In this document: piece after piece, positions 16,101-24,678 of the stretch
Layout: each line of letters begins with the position of its first letter
Numbering within the stretch: position 1 is the stretch's first letter
From: Bacteroidota bacterium
GTDB taxonomy: Bacteria; Bacteroidota; Ignavibacteria; UBA10030; UBA8401
Assembly: GCA_041658205.1 (NCBI GenBank)
Contig: JBBAAO010000003.1
Location: 124,001-188,000, forward strand
Direction: 5' to 3'
DNA length: 64,000 nucleotides
Notes under the pieces: model-generated
Told to the model about the DNA's origin: nothing
The model's input: the letters and a program-made list of their open reading frames with translations, nothing else
Database searches by the model: none
Program-made: the position numbers and the translations under genes

Positions 16101-18837
16101 TATTATAAATACCACCGGCGCCGGTTACGAGTCCATTGAATGTAACTGTATTGCCAGATAACACTTGAGGGAATGTGCCGTTATCCGTTCCGATTCCCCA
16201 ACCTCCGTTCAAAGTCACCACACAATTGGATATTTCCCGGAAACCAGAATTATTAGTTGCGCGTAAACCTTCACTTCCATTTTTGCTTATAGACGATGTT
16301 CGTATGGTAACGTCGGACGGTTTATTTCCTTCGATATATAAACCATAGGAAGCATTACTATCAATAGAACAATTTTCAAATGTTATAATGCAGTCGCCAA
16401 TGTTAACTCCCATCCCTCTTGATCTTCGTGACGTAATATTTCGTATCGGTGTCACAAGATCGACGCTGCCATCTAGCCACAAATTACTATAGCTACCAGA
16501 TGGGCCGCCGCCATATTTTAAGACGACATTATTCAATATGGATGCGTTGGCCGTTGCTGTACGAATTCGAATGTATTCCCAATCTCCCGGAGCAGCTTTT
16601 GCCGTATCGCTGGTTAAATTTGTTTTGCCTCCATAGGAATGATCACGGAACGATGTAAAGACAACGGGATTTTGAGCAGTTCCAAGAGTGATGATAGTTC
16701 CTTCTATACGCAAAAATTCGGTAGCTACAATTTTAATGATAACACCGGAATCAATAACGAACGTTTGGCCTGCCAAAACGCCCCAGCCGGGAGAGTTTTC
16801 ATACAATACAAAAACCTTTGAGTTCATGCCGGCCGGCATTACCGCTTTGAGCGTATCTGAAAAACTTTCCTCTGTCCTATTAATTCTCAATGCAATGGCA
16901 TTTTGGTATTGATTGCTATCAATGGTATTTCCGGAATACGAACTATTCAATCGTCCGATCAACGCAATTGGAAAACGATTCTTTCGGATAACATTGCCGG
17001 TAATAAATGCATTCGACGTTACGATACCTTCACCGACATTATTTACGATGGTATCGCCAATAATTGTGACCAGACTATCGAGATTATTGATCCAAATACC
17101 ATTGGAGACGTTGCCATCAATTCGACTGTACGAAATGCGTTGAGATCCTTTGCTTTGAAAACTATAAATTCCATTCCCGCCGTTGTTCGATACTACTGAA
17201 CTGTCCAGCATCACCAATGTCGTATAGTTCGTACCATAGTCTGCATGGATTCCGGTGTTTGCGTTACCAATAATTTTTGATGAGACCACGGAAAAACGTG
17301 ATGTACCTTGTGCCCAAATTCCGAAATATCCATTTCCATTTACTGTTGAACCAACAATTGTTGCGTTTGAATTCCAAAGGTACATGCCGGCATTACTGTT
17401 TCCGCTCGTCGTAACGCGTGAAAGTGTCACGTTCGCATTGTTAAGATAGAGTCCATAATAAGAACTTTGTGTGCTGAAAGTATTATTCACAATTGTTGAA
17501 CTATTGTCTATTCTCAGATTACCATTATTCGTTGAACCGCCATAACGGAAGAGACAATTGGAAAGAATGCTTCCTGCTCCAGTAATGTATACCATATCCC
17601 AATCTCCACGATTCGCTCCGATACCAGTTGTGTCTCCGTTGGTATTTCCGCCATAAGGATCATCCTTTTCCGACGTAAAGACAATCAAACTATCGGTTGT
17701 CCCCTGAGCGTTTATTGTTCCGGATACAGTTAACCGTTTACCAGTACCAAATTTTACAATCACTCCCGGTTTTATGGTTAACGTAATACCTACATTGATG
17801 GAAATATTTGCAGTAATCCAATACACACTGTCCGACCATACGGTATTGGATGCGATGCTTGCAGAGACGATACGATATGGACGGGTGAGGGAACTTGAGA
17901 TCTTCCATGGTTGAAAATCAACATTACCGGAAACGTTGTCACCAAGTCCGGTGGGATTGAGGGAAGGATGAAACGGCCCCATGTCACTACCCCAATAATT
18001 TTGTTTTGCAACAACCGAAGCCGTACCGGTATTCCGAAAACCCCAAACAATATTTCCGGTGATCGTATTATTATTGATAATTGGCTGCGTCGTTCCAACG
18101 CCGGTAAATTGAATGCCGGTGGAATTTTTCCGAATCATGTTGTTTCGAATCGAAGGCATCGCGCTGTTGTCCACGAAAATTCCGATTCCGTTTGTATCGA
18201 TCACCGAATTCGTTATAGAATTTGTTGAATTGATCGATGTTCGTATACCACCGATTGTATTATTGACAATAGAGCAGGAATCAACAACAAAATTTGAGAG
18301 CAAATCGCTATAGATAGCATAGCCGCCGTTCTTTTCTAAACGGGAACTGGTAATCATCGGTGAGGAAGATCGAGCGTTAATACCTTGAGTTGAACTGTAT
18401 CGGATTGTGCATCGTTCAATGGGAACGCCATAGGCGCTTGTTTTATAAAATATTGCAGCCGCAGTTACGCCACCGCCTGCGTATTCTACTGTATTATTTT
18501 TAAAGAGAGAACCAACGTTGACGGAATTTTCAAATTCAATTCCGCTCCAGTCACCCGAAGCGGGCGTTACCGAATTTGAAGTGAATAGTACATTATCGGC
18601 AATAATTTTTCCCGTAACAATAAGTGATGTGGCCGTTGAAAATTTCACCACCACTCCGGATTGAATAGTTAACGTTACTCCGCTGGGTACAGTAACTGTA
18701 CCTGTTACAATCCATGGACTTAGTGCAAGGGTCCAAATCGTATCCGATGGAATAGATCCAGAAACGTTGGTTTGAGTGAGAGAAGTGTTAGAGAAAAGAA
18801 TAAATAATATCGATAACCCTAGTATCAAACGATACAT
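13180..18837 (-). CDS. Giant right-handed beta-helix T9SS protein with dockerin and cohesin-like modules, 1885 aa
   Basis: I use the ATG at 18837 because it opens a good signal peptide (MYRLILGLSILFILF) and has AAAGGG upstream; the frame extends to 18945 but those 36 residues look untranslated. About 1550 residues form five large beta-helix modules of parallel-beta-helix/pectate-lyase-like repeats (IxNNxIxxN patterns). Each module opens with an Ig-like 'SGVVVKF' strand set and a marker such as FTSWRDSTYGGKT followed by PGDWEYI. A dockerin-like pair follows (about 1577-1641; GDVSGNGQISAYDGSMILR and NVSGDTTVSAFDASYILR), then a cohesin-like domain and a T9SS sorting domain (about 1796-1885, NFPNPFNPVTTIQY). 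First gene of the operon. The beta-helix suggests polysaccharide binding or cleavage, but no catalytic triad is evident to me. Confidence 0.82.
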   Translation of the reverse strand: MYRLILGLSILFILFSNTSLTQTNVSGSIPSDTIWTLALSPWIVTGTVTVPSGVTLTIQSGVVVKFSTATSLIVTGKIIADNVLFTSNSVTPASGDWSGIEFENSVNVGSLFKNNTVEYAGGGVTAAAIFYKTSAYGVPIERCTIRYSSTQGINARSSSPMITSSRLEKNGGYAIYSDLLSNFVVDSCSIVNNTIGGIRTSINSTNSITNSVIDTNGIGIFVDNSAMPSIRNNMIRKNSTGIQFTGVGTTQPIINNNTITGNIVWGFRNTGTASVVAKQNYWGSDMGPFHPSLNPTGLGDNVSGNVDFQPWKISSSLTRPYRIVSASIASNTVWSDSVYWITANISINVGITLTIKPGVIVKFGTGKRLTVSGTINAQGTTDSLIVFTSEKDDPYGGNTNGDTTGIGANRGDWDMVYITGAGSILSNCLFRYGGSTNNGNLRIDNSSTIVNNTFSTQSSYYGLYLNNANVTLSRVTTSGNSNAGMYLWNSNATIVGSTVNGNGYFGIWAQGTSRFSVVSSKIIGNANTGIHADYGTNYTTLVMLDSSVVSNNGGNGIYSFQSKGSQRISYSRIDGNVSNGIWINNLDSLVTIIGDTIVNNVGEGIVTSNAFITGNVIRKNRFPIALIGRLNSSYSGNTIDSNQYQNAIALRINRTEESFSDTLKAVMPAGMNSKVFVLYENSPGWGVLAGQTFVIDSGVIIKIVATEFLRIEGTIITLGTAQNPVVFTSFRDHSYGGKTNLTSDTAKAAPGDWEYIRIRTATANASILNNVVLKYGGGPSGSYSNLWLDGSVDLVTPIRNITSRRSRGMGVNIGDCIITFENCSIDSNASYGLYIEGNKPSDVTIRTSSISKNGSEGLRATNNSGFREISNCVVTLNGGWGIGTDNGTFPQVLSGNTVTFNGLVTGAGGIYNNSIVSATDLQYFGNFVEDNGGDGILSSRARFIDNKIRRNRFPISVWRKQGNIYKDNSGVDGNVITGNLYNNTIAIWQGAMSDTLRAAFPQAISSKTYTAIYNITVDAGTTLVIDSGVVVKFHSLLTSGYRNFNVYGTLIAQGTNTNPIIFTSWRDSTAGGKTTSLTDFVAPLPGDWEYIEFRNGSAASIVRNCQFRYGGRSGWGATYFDANLGGLIFSNNKIFGSLTSGITVEGTALTIDSTTVDSCGTYGIQLYNNTNNNVVLRHSKFLNNAEYGIWSQGSAKVSVISNCTVSGNKKTGIYLENNTIPLSVIGNVVNNNKDHGLYILARNDAVDTLIMIAGNKIRNNGLAGIFSSRAYVTDDSITGNKFPIGVTGQLSMDSTGTVNGNVYQNNVIVGNKHNNVLLTQGIVFGKLGMSLPANFSKVIAVRVDLSVPSGTTLKIAPGSIIKFAKEDGTGYIDIAGTILSEGTTRDKIVFTSWKDSTYGGNTNEDTSATLPSPGDWDRIYLNGSATNGSRFFHTIIRYGDYWGYGALDFNSTSAAVESSFISYSKYWGIQLNNCTSQLLGNEIHHNGNGVNISGSSVPAVNYNNIYLNTSTGLQSSFTGVTTNATNNFWGTANGPLKSTGPATGPNRSNLTGSGNKIVVSGTGDVNWDPYLTSRSGILPGDVSGNGQISAYDGSMILRFLVDPVNFNLSTIQRQAANVSGDTTVSAFDASYILRYVVGLISGFPGLGKQSLESDIVTAFSFNIVKGKNPDEFELIIHLNKPTNVYGLNFNLSYDTTLVQPISIVKTMESDSMVMFHHFPKGNANIAMSGIKPLNSEGDVARMTFKILSAAKAQQEVLFTVKKFVLNETDVTSDVGSIILKVEDFVEIPTTFGLSQNFPNPFNPVTTIQYQIPMASTVRIAIYNTLGQMVKMLTNSEQHPGFYSLQWNGRDDHNTAVASGIYIYRIDAISEGKSKFTQVKKMILLK

Positions 18838-18947
18838 ACCAATCGCCCTTTCAGATTTCCCCCCCAATGTTAACAATGCAATTACAACTATGTTTAATCG
18901 TAAAAAATAAGAGAATACAGCTCGGTACACTGTTAGTGTTATCACAT

Positions 18948-18967
18948 CGTGTGATGTGCATTACACG
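18948..18967. promoter_or_regulatory. Candidate Crp/Fnr-type operator upstream of the T9SS operon
   Basis: A 20-bp imperfect palindrome (CGTGTGATGTGCATTACACG) contains TGTGA-N6-TTACA, one mismatch from the Crp/Fnr consensus TGTGA-N6-TCACA. An overlapping perfect repeat, ATCACA-TCG-TGTGAT, lies at 18941-18955. It sits about 111-130 nt upstream of the beta-helix gene start, in the 200-bp gap that must hold the operon promoter. Binding is inferred from sequence only. Confidence 0.35.
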
Positions 18968-19037
18968 TTCTCCTCAACTTGTAGAGAATCCTAGGTAGGT
19001 ACTAAGTAAAACTGGTGATTTTACGGGAATAATGCAA

Positions 19038-19589
19038 TTACGAAATGGTAAAATCTTTTTCGATTCCTTGCAAAAACGGAGCATCAAGATCCTTGGCCGA
19101 AACAAGCGGATTTTTTGTCTCCCATTCTATATTAAGGGAAGGATCATCATATCGAATGGCTCGTTCGTGGGCCTTGGAATAGTAATTGGTACATTTATAA
19201 TGAAACACTGCTTTTTCGGAAAGAACAGAAAAACCATGAGCAAATCCGGGTGGAATCCATAACTGAGCGTTATTTTCCTCCGAAAGTTCAACGGAAAAAT
19301 ATTTTCCAAATGTAGGCGATCCGAAACGGATATCGACTGCAACGTCAATCACTTTTCCGGAAAGAACCTTACATAATTTTCCCTGAGCAAATTCCCCAAT
19401 TTGATAATGTAATCCGCGAATGGTGTTTTTCACGGATTCGGAGACATTATCCTGGACAAAATCAACATCTCCGCAAATTTCACTGTATCGTTTTTTACTG
19501 AACGCTTCGAAAAAATATCCGCGATCATCACGTATGACATTTGGGGAAATAACGACAACACCATCTAATGGACTTTTTTGGAATTTCAT
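19038..19589 (-). CDS. rfbC: dTDP-4-dehydrorhamnose 3,5-epimerase, 183 aa
   Basis: RmlC-type cupin enzyme of the dTDP-L-rhamnose pathway. It converts dTDP-4-dehydro-6-deoxyglucose to its 3,5-epimer in the cytoplasm. Characteristic stretches are visible: SPLDGVVVISPNVIRDDRGYF at the N-terminus, FVQDNVSESVKNTIRGLHYQ (with the catalytic His in RGLHYQ), KLCKVLSGKVIDVAVDIR, and WIPPGFAHGFSVLSE (the second conserved His-containing loop). Length of about 180 residues is normal for the family. It starts 2 bp after the rfbA stop, so the two are co-transcribed. The other pathway genes rfbB and rfbD are not in the window. Confidence 0.93.
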   Translation of the reverse strand: MKFQKSPLDGVVVISPNVIRDDRGYFFEAFSKKRYSEICGDVDFVQDNVSESVKNTIRGLHYQIGEFAQGKLCKVLSGKVIDVAVDIRFGSPTFGKYFSVELSEENNAQLWIPPGFAHGFSVLSEKAVFHYKCTNYYSKAHERAIRYDDPSLNIEWETKNPLVSAKDLDAPFLQGIEKDFTIS

Positions 19590-19591
19590 AA

Positions 19592-20455
19592 TTATTCTTC
19601 GTGTAAAATTCTTTCAAGATATGTGCGATACCCGGAACGGGGAATGCTATTAATAACTGATTCAAACTGTTCTTGGCTAATAAACTTCATTAAATATGCT
19701 ATCTCTTCAATACACGCAACCTTCAATCCTTGTCGGTCTTCAACAACTCCAAAAAAGTTCGCTGCTTGCAGCAACGCTTCCGGTGTTCCGGTATCCAGCC
19801 ATGCAACGCCTCGTCCGATTTTTTCTACCTGGAGTTTTCCCGATTTCATATACGTATTATTCACATCGGTAATTTCCAGTTCGCCGCGCGGAGAAGGTTT
19901 TATATTTTTCGAAATCTCTACGACAGTATTGTCATAGACATAAAGACCCGGCACTGCAAAATTCGATTTCGGTTGTTTTGGCTTTTCTTCAATAGAAATT
20001 ACTTTACCGCTTTTGTTGAATTCTACCACTCCATATCGTTCAGGATCATTCACACGGTAACCGAATATTGTTGCTCCTTCTTTTCGTTTCAAGGCATTGT
20101 AAAAGAAGTCCAATTGACCGTAAAAAATATTGTCACCGAGAATCAGAGTGACATTATCATTACCAATAAACTGTTCTCCAAGAATGAACGATTCTGCGAT
20201 TCCATTCGGTGCCTGTTGCAATACATAACTGATGGACAATCCAAGATGAGAACCATCTCCAAACAATTGTTGATACATTGGGATCGTTTCTTTATTGGAC
20301 ACAATGAGAATATCTTTGATTCCTCCAAGCATGAGAATAGAAACAGGGTAATAGATCAACGGTTTATCGTAGATATTCGTGAGCTGCTTGCTGTAGACTC
20401 TTGTAATTGGATACAAACGCGTTCCTGAACCTCCGGCGAGGACAATACCTTTCAT
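19592..20455 (-). CDS. rfbA: Glucose-1-phosphate thymidylyltransferase, 287 aa
   Basis: First enzyme of dTDP-sugar synthesis, making dTDP-glucose from dTTP and glucose-1-phosphate. The nucleotide-binding signature at the N-terminus (MKGIVLAGGSGTRLYPIT) and the conserved SKQLTNIYDKPLIYYP, LILGDNIFYG, and EITDVNNTYM segments match RmlA. Length is typical (about 290). It lies 69 bp after the histidine kinase stop and 2 bp before rfbC, same strand, forming the tail of a compact minus-strand run. The product feeds cell-surface polysaccharide or rhamnose-containing glycan synthesis. Confidence 0.95.
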   Translation of the reverse strand: MKGIVLAGGSGTRLYPITRVYSKQLTNIYDKPLIYYPVSILMLGGIKDILIVSNKETIPMYQQLFGDGSHLGLSISYVLQQAPNGIAESFILGEQFIGNDNVTLILGDNIFYGQLDFFYNALKRKEGATIFGYRVNDPERYGVVEFNKSGKVISIEEKPKQPKSNFAVPGLYVYDNTVVEISKNIKPSPRGELEITDVNNTYMKSGKLQVEKIGRGVAWLDTGTPEALLQAANFFGVVEDRQGLKVACIEEIAYLMKFISQEQFESVINSIPRSGYRTYLERILHEE

Positions 20456-20524
20456 GAAAATTCCTTTTTATTAAAAACAATGGATAAATATACAGAAAAT
20501 TTGATAAGAAGAAAAACGAAGCTG

Positions 20525-23500
20525 TTAGTTTGTGAGGTATGTCGAAATTATATACTGTTTAACAGTGCTAAAATTGTCTTTTAATTCGCTCAACAATAAC
20601 GCCGCGGCAGAGACGTCGTTGTTTTTTGCAAACTGTTCTATCTGTGCGCAGATGGAATAGATTGTATTAATACCAAGATTAGCGGAACTTCCTTTTAATT
20701 TATGAGAACTTTCGCGAAGTATTTTCGAATCGTTCAGTGTAATAGCGGATTCAATCTCGCTCAAAGCAGCTTCAGAATCCTGAAGATAAATCGTCATCAA
20801 TTCAACGACCAATTCACGTTCACCTAACTCCAGAATTTCCTGAATGCGAGTATTATCAATAAGTGAAGTCTCTGGCGCCGCTGGTTGTTCAACGGCATTC
20901 TCCTTTGATTTTCCAACCTGCAACAACCATTTTTCAATCATTGATTGAAGATCGTTTTGTTTAATTGGTTTAGAAAGATAATCATTCATTCCGGCCTGCA
21001 GGCATCGCTCTCGATCACCCTGAAGCGCATTTGCCGTCATTGCAATAATACAGGTACGCATATCACTCACTTCTGTTTCTCGAATAGTTTTTGTCGCTTC
21101 AAAACCATCCATCTCCGGCATTTGAACATCCATAAAAACAAGATCATATTTTTTTAGTTTCACTGCATTGACTGCTTCCCGTCCATTGATGACTACGTCC
21201 GGTTGAATATTCAATCGTTCGAGCATTTTTACTGCGACTTTTTGATTGACCGGATTATCCTCGGCAACTAATACGTTGACTTTCTTCCAATCCTTTTTAA
21301 CCGTTTGTACATCATCCTTGATTTTTTGAGGTGAAACTTCAAATGATGTAGCAAACAACGAGACTAACATGCTATGAAGTTCATTCTTTCTGACCGGCTT
21401 CAGTAAGAACATGGTAATTCCGGCAGACTGCCATTGTTCAACAGTTACTTTCATTGAAGAAACCATTACGATTTTTTGTGATGCCGACGAATGTTCTCTA
21501 ATTTTTCGGGACAGTTCGAGTCCATCCATACCTGGCATTTGCATATCCACAATGATCAACGGATATTCTTTTGATTGTGATCTTGACCGATCAATCATTT
21601 CCAAAGCGTCGGCACCATTATCCGCTTCGTCTGTTTTCATACCCCAAGCGTTGAAATACTGCATCAGAGAAATCCGATTGGTTTTATTGTCATCAACAAC
21701 AAGAATATTTAACTGTGGAAGACGTGTTTCAACGGTCACCGTTTTTTGTGATTGTTTTTCCAATTTCAAGGAGAACCAAAATGTGCTCCCTTTCCCTTGT
21801 ATACTTTCTAAACCAACAGTTCCACCCATGATTTCCACAAGCTGTTTGGAGATCGTCAATCCTAATCCGGTGCCGCCGTATTTTCGCGTGGTAGAGCCAT
21901 CCGCCTGAATAAACGGCTGAAATAATTTTTTCTGTGCTTCTGGAGCAATACCGATTCCTGTATCGGAAATGCTGAATTTTAGCTCGGCGGAGTATTCGTT
22001 TTCATGTTCAAGCGTAACCCGCGCAATCACTTCCCCTTTTTCTGTAAACTTTATTGCATTCCCCAGAAAATTGGTCATGATCTGTCGTATCCGTATTGGA
22101 TCGCCGCGCAGGGCAGTGGGAACATTATTATAGATGTGAGAGAGGAGTTCAATATTTTTTGAGTTAGCGTGATGGGCAAGAAGCGTGACTGTCTCTTCTA
22201 CTACAGCTTCAAGATCAAATTCAATGATCTCGACGGATAATTTTCCCGCTTCGATTTTAGAAAAATCAAGAATATCGTTGATAATTTTCAAAAGGGATTC
22301 GCCGGAGTTTATGATGATGTGAACATACTCGTTTTGTTCGGACGTAAGTTTTGTTTCCAGCAATAGCTCAGCAATACTCAACACACCGTTCATCGGGGTG
22401 CGTATTTCATGACTCATGTTGGCGACAAATTCGGATTTTAATTTTGATGCCTGGAGTGCCGTTTCGCGAGCTTTAATCAATTCTCGGGATTGCTCTTCCA
22501 ACGAGTAGTTTTGTTGTTCGGTTTGTTGATTTGCCCTATATAGATCTTCAGCATATTTGGAAAGGATATCCTGTGCATGCCTGCTTTCCGTAACATCGTG
22601 AAATTGCCATAAATGGCCTTTGTAATCCCCTTCAACAAAAATTGGAACATAATCTCTTTCCAGAATTCGATTATCCTTCATCGCAATTTCATAACGAACT
22701 ACCGGTTCGCGCCAAAGGAGCGTTTCCTTGATCCGTTCATGAAAGCTTTCCGGATCGACGAGACGTTCAGAAAGAATCACATGCAGCTGTTCAGAATCGA
22801 GCGAAACCAATTCCGGAAGCGATTCCGTTATCTTAAAGATGGAGCGCAATTGTTCATTTGCAAGCAATACTTTTCCTTCTTCATTGATCACCAGAATTCC
22901 TGAATGAAGATTTTGTATCAGCATTGAAAGCCGCGATGTTGTTTCCCGTATGCTGTTTTCCGCTTTTACCCGCTCTGTTAAATTTCGCAGCGATCCTTCA
23001 ACTCCAATCGGATTTCCTTCCTTATTGTACATAAGGTGCGCATTAATAGATGTTGGAACGATTGCCCCATTCTTTGTTCGCAACGTAATTTGAATATCTA
23101 TTACCTCTTTTTTATCAATCAACATCCGCATTAACGTTCTTCGATCGCTGGGATTCAAATAGACCGTTTCAACCGGCTTTCCAATCAATTCTTCCCGGGT
23201 ATATTGTGAATAGCGTTCAATGGAAGGACTGATATCGGTGATGATACCGGATAGATCTGTTTGATAGAATACATCCTGAACATTTTCGAAAATCGTCCGG
23301 TATTTTTCTTCGCTCTTGCGTAATTCTTCCCTAAACTTTGCCATTGCCGTAACTTCACGATTAATGCCGACCAGACCGACCGTCCTTCCCTGCGGATCCT
23401 TTAAAGGAGTTTTACTGATCAGGATCGATCGAATAATCTCACCGGTTGACGAATCGCGAAGAGTCTGTTCACGATCAATCACCGGTTGACCCGTTTGCAG

Positions 23501-24652
23501 CATCTTCTGCTCCATGTCAAATTCTGAATGAGCAATTTTATGAGTGAGAATATCGATGTCAGTTTTTCCAATGAGATCTTCTGTAGAGGTGATTCCTGCG
23601 CCCTTTAAGGCATTTGCACAAGCAGAATTTGCCAGTAAGAATCTTCCCTGCCGATCCTTTACATAAACTTCATCCGGAATAGATTCAAGTATTGATCGAA
23701 GCAAATTTCTTTCACGATGAAGATTGATCTCAGCCGTTCTTCGTTCGGTGATATCCTGCGATACACCAATAAAACCGACCGGCTTTCCGTGATCATCCGT
23801 AATGACTGCTGTATTTAAAGAGACGGGAAAGTCAGTTCCATCTTTCCGTTTATTGAACAACTCTCCTTTCCACCCTCCCCGCAATGTTGCTGGCAGAATC
23901 TCCTTTACGACATCGGAAGGATTATCCGGTGAACGGACAATGTCAATATTTTTACCAATCAGCTCATCTTTCGATTCATATCCATATGTTTCTACGAATG
24001 CATCATTAATAAAAATAATTTTATTTTCAAGATCGGTAATATTAATACAATCTTGCGTACATTTTAAGGCCAACGCAAGCCGGGCAATTTCATCGCTCTT
24101 GTTTTTGCGTTCTATAGCAAATGCGATTTGTTCTGCCACCGATTCAAGTGTTGTGAGATCCTGTTCAGAATAGATATTAGGATTGTGGTAACTTTGCAGC
24201 GCAATAATTCCAAACGGTTTTCCGTGCAACACCAGCGGTGCACCAAGCCATACTGCCGGTTTCGTCCCTATTTTTTTTGAACCTTGTTTTTTCGCTTCTT
24301 CAAGGAAATCCTTTTCTTTCATGAGTAATGATTTTCCGCTGTAGATCACTTGTTCTGCCAATGAGTGGGATCCTTTAACAATCAGCGGACGATATTCATC
24401 CCGTTCGTCAACAACGTACGGAAGGGTCAGCATATCAGTTTTTTCATCATACAAACCGATAAAGATATTTGTGACATCAATAATGTGCTTTAATGCATCA
24501 TGGATTATTTTAAAAAGATCGTGGAGATTATCGCTGGTATTGATCGCTCGCGAAATAACATTCAATGTTTGACTGATCAATAATTCGCGTTCAAGGCGGT
24601 TTGAAGAGGAAAAATTATCTATTGTTTCTTTTTTTGGCTTTTCGTTTGCCAT
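20525..24652 (-). CDS. Hybrid sensor histidine kinase: GAF, four PAS, HisKA, HATPase, two receivers, Hpt, 1375 aa
   Basis: A soluble six-component phosphorelay kinase with no membrane segment seen. Domains in order: GAF (about 45-185), four PAS (about 190-310, 320-445, 450-570, 575-705), HisKA with phospho-acceptor His in SHEIRTPMNG (about 750), HATPase (N box NFLGNAIKF about 864, then DTGIGIA and GTGLGL), a first receiver (VDMQMPGMDG, phospho-Asp about 1037, with the conserved KP), a second receiver (FMDVQMPEMDG about 1174, NDYLSKPIK), and an Hpt domain with ESSHKLKGS (His about 1317). All phosphorelay residues are present. It senses cytoplasmic or small-molecule cues, unknown which. No partner response regulator is adjacent. 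Closely follows the DUF4175 gene (26 bp) and precedes rfbA. Confidence 0.92.
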   Translation of the reverse strand: MANEKPKKETIDNFSSSNRLERELLISQTLNVISRAINTSDNLHDLFKIIHDALKHIIDVTNIFIGLYDEKTDMLTLPYVVDERDEYRPLIVKGSHSLAEQVIYSGKSLLMKEKDFLEEAKKQGSKKIGTKPAVWLGAPLVLHGKPFGIIALQSYHNPNIYSEQDLTTLESVAEQIAFAIERKNKSDEIARLALALKCTQDCINITDLENKIIFINDAFVETYGYESKDELIGKNIDIVRSPDNPSDVVKEILPATLRGGWKGELFNKRKDGTDFPVSLNTAVITDDHGKPVGFIGVSQDITERRTAEINLHRERNLLRSILESIPDEVYVKDRQGRFLLANSACANALKGAGITSTEDLIGKTDIDILTHKIAHSEFDMEQKMLQTGQPVIDREQTLRDSSTGEIIRSILISKTPLKDPQGRTVGLVGINREVTAMAKFREELRKSEEKYRTIFENVQDVFYQTDLSGIITDISPSIERYSQYTREELIGKPVETVYLNPSDRRTLMRMLIDKKEVIDIQITLRTKNGAIVPTSINAHLMYNKEGNPIGVEGSLRNLTERVKAENSIRETTSRLSMLIQNLHSGILVINEEGKVLLANEQLRSIFKITESLPELVSLDSEQLHVILSERLVDPESFHERIKETLLWREPVVRYEIAMKDNRILERDYVPIFVEGDYKGHLWQFHDVTESRHAQDILSKYAEDLYRANQQTEQQNYSLEEQSRELIKARETALQASKLKSEFVANMSHEIRTPMNGVLSIAELLLETKLTSEQNEYVHIIINSGESLLKIINDILDFSKIEAGKLSVEIIEFDLEAVVEETVTLLAHHANSKNIELLSHIYNNVPTALRGDPIRIRQIMTNFLGNAIKFTEKGEVIARVTLEHENEYSAELKFSISDTGIGIAPEAQKKLFQPFIQADGSTTRKYGGTGLGLTISKQLVEIMGGTVGLESIQGKGSTFWFSLKLEKQSQKTVTVETRLPQLNILVVDDNKTNRISLMQYFNAWGMKTDEADNGADALEMIDRSRSQSKEYPLIIVDMQMPGMDGLELSRKIREHSSASQKIVMVSSMKVTVEQWQSAGITMFLLKPVRKNELHSMLVSLFATSFEVSPQKIKDDVQTVKKDWKKVNVLVAEDNPVNQKVAVKMLERLNIQPDVVINGREAVNAVKLKKYDLVFMDVQMPEMDGFEATKTIRETEVSDMRTCIIAMTANALQGDRERCLQAGMNDYLSKPIKQNDLQSMIEKWLLQVGKSKENAVEQPAAPETSLIDNTRIQEILELGERELVVELMTIYLQDSEAALSEIESAITLNDSKILRESSHKLKGSSANLGINTIYSICAQIEQFAKNNDVSAAALLLSELKDNFSTVKQYIISTYLTN

Positions 24653-24678
24653 ATTAATAGAATTCGAAACGAACTCTT

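Noticed and set aside
18838..18945. 36-residue N-terminal extension of the beta-helix protein
   Set aside because: The internal Met at 18837 opens a proper signal peptide and has an RBS; the extension overlaps the presumed promoter region.
19730..20428. 232-codon plus-strand frame over rfbA
   Set aside because: rfbA is unmistakable on the other strand, and the antisense product has no family features.
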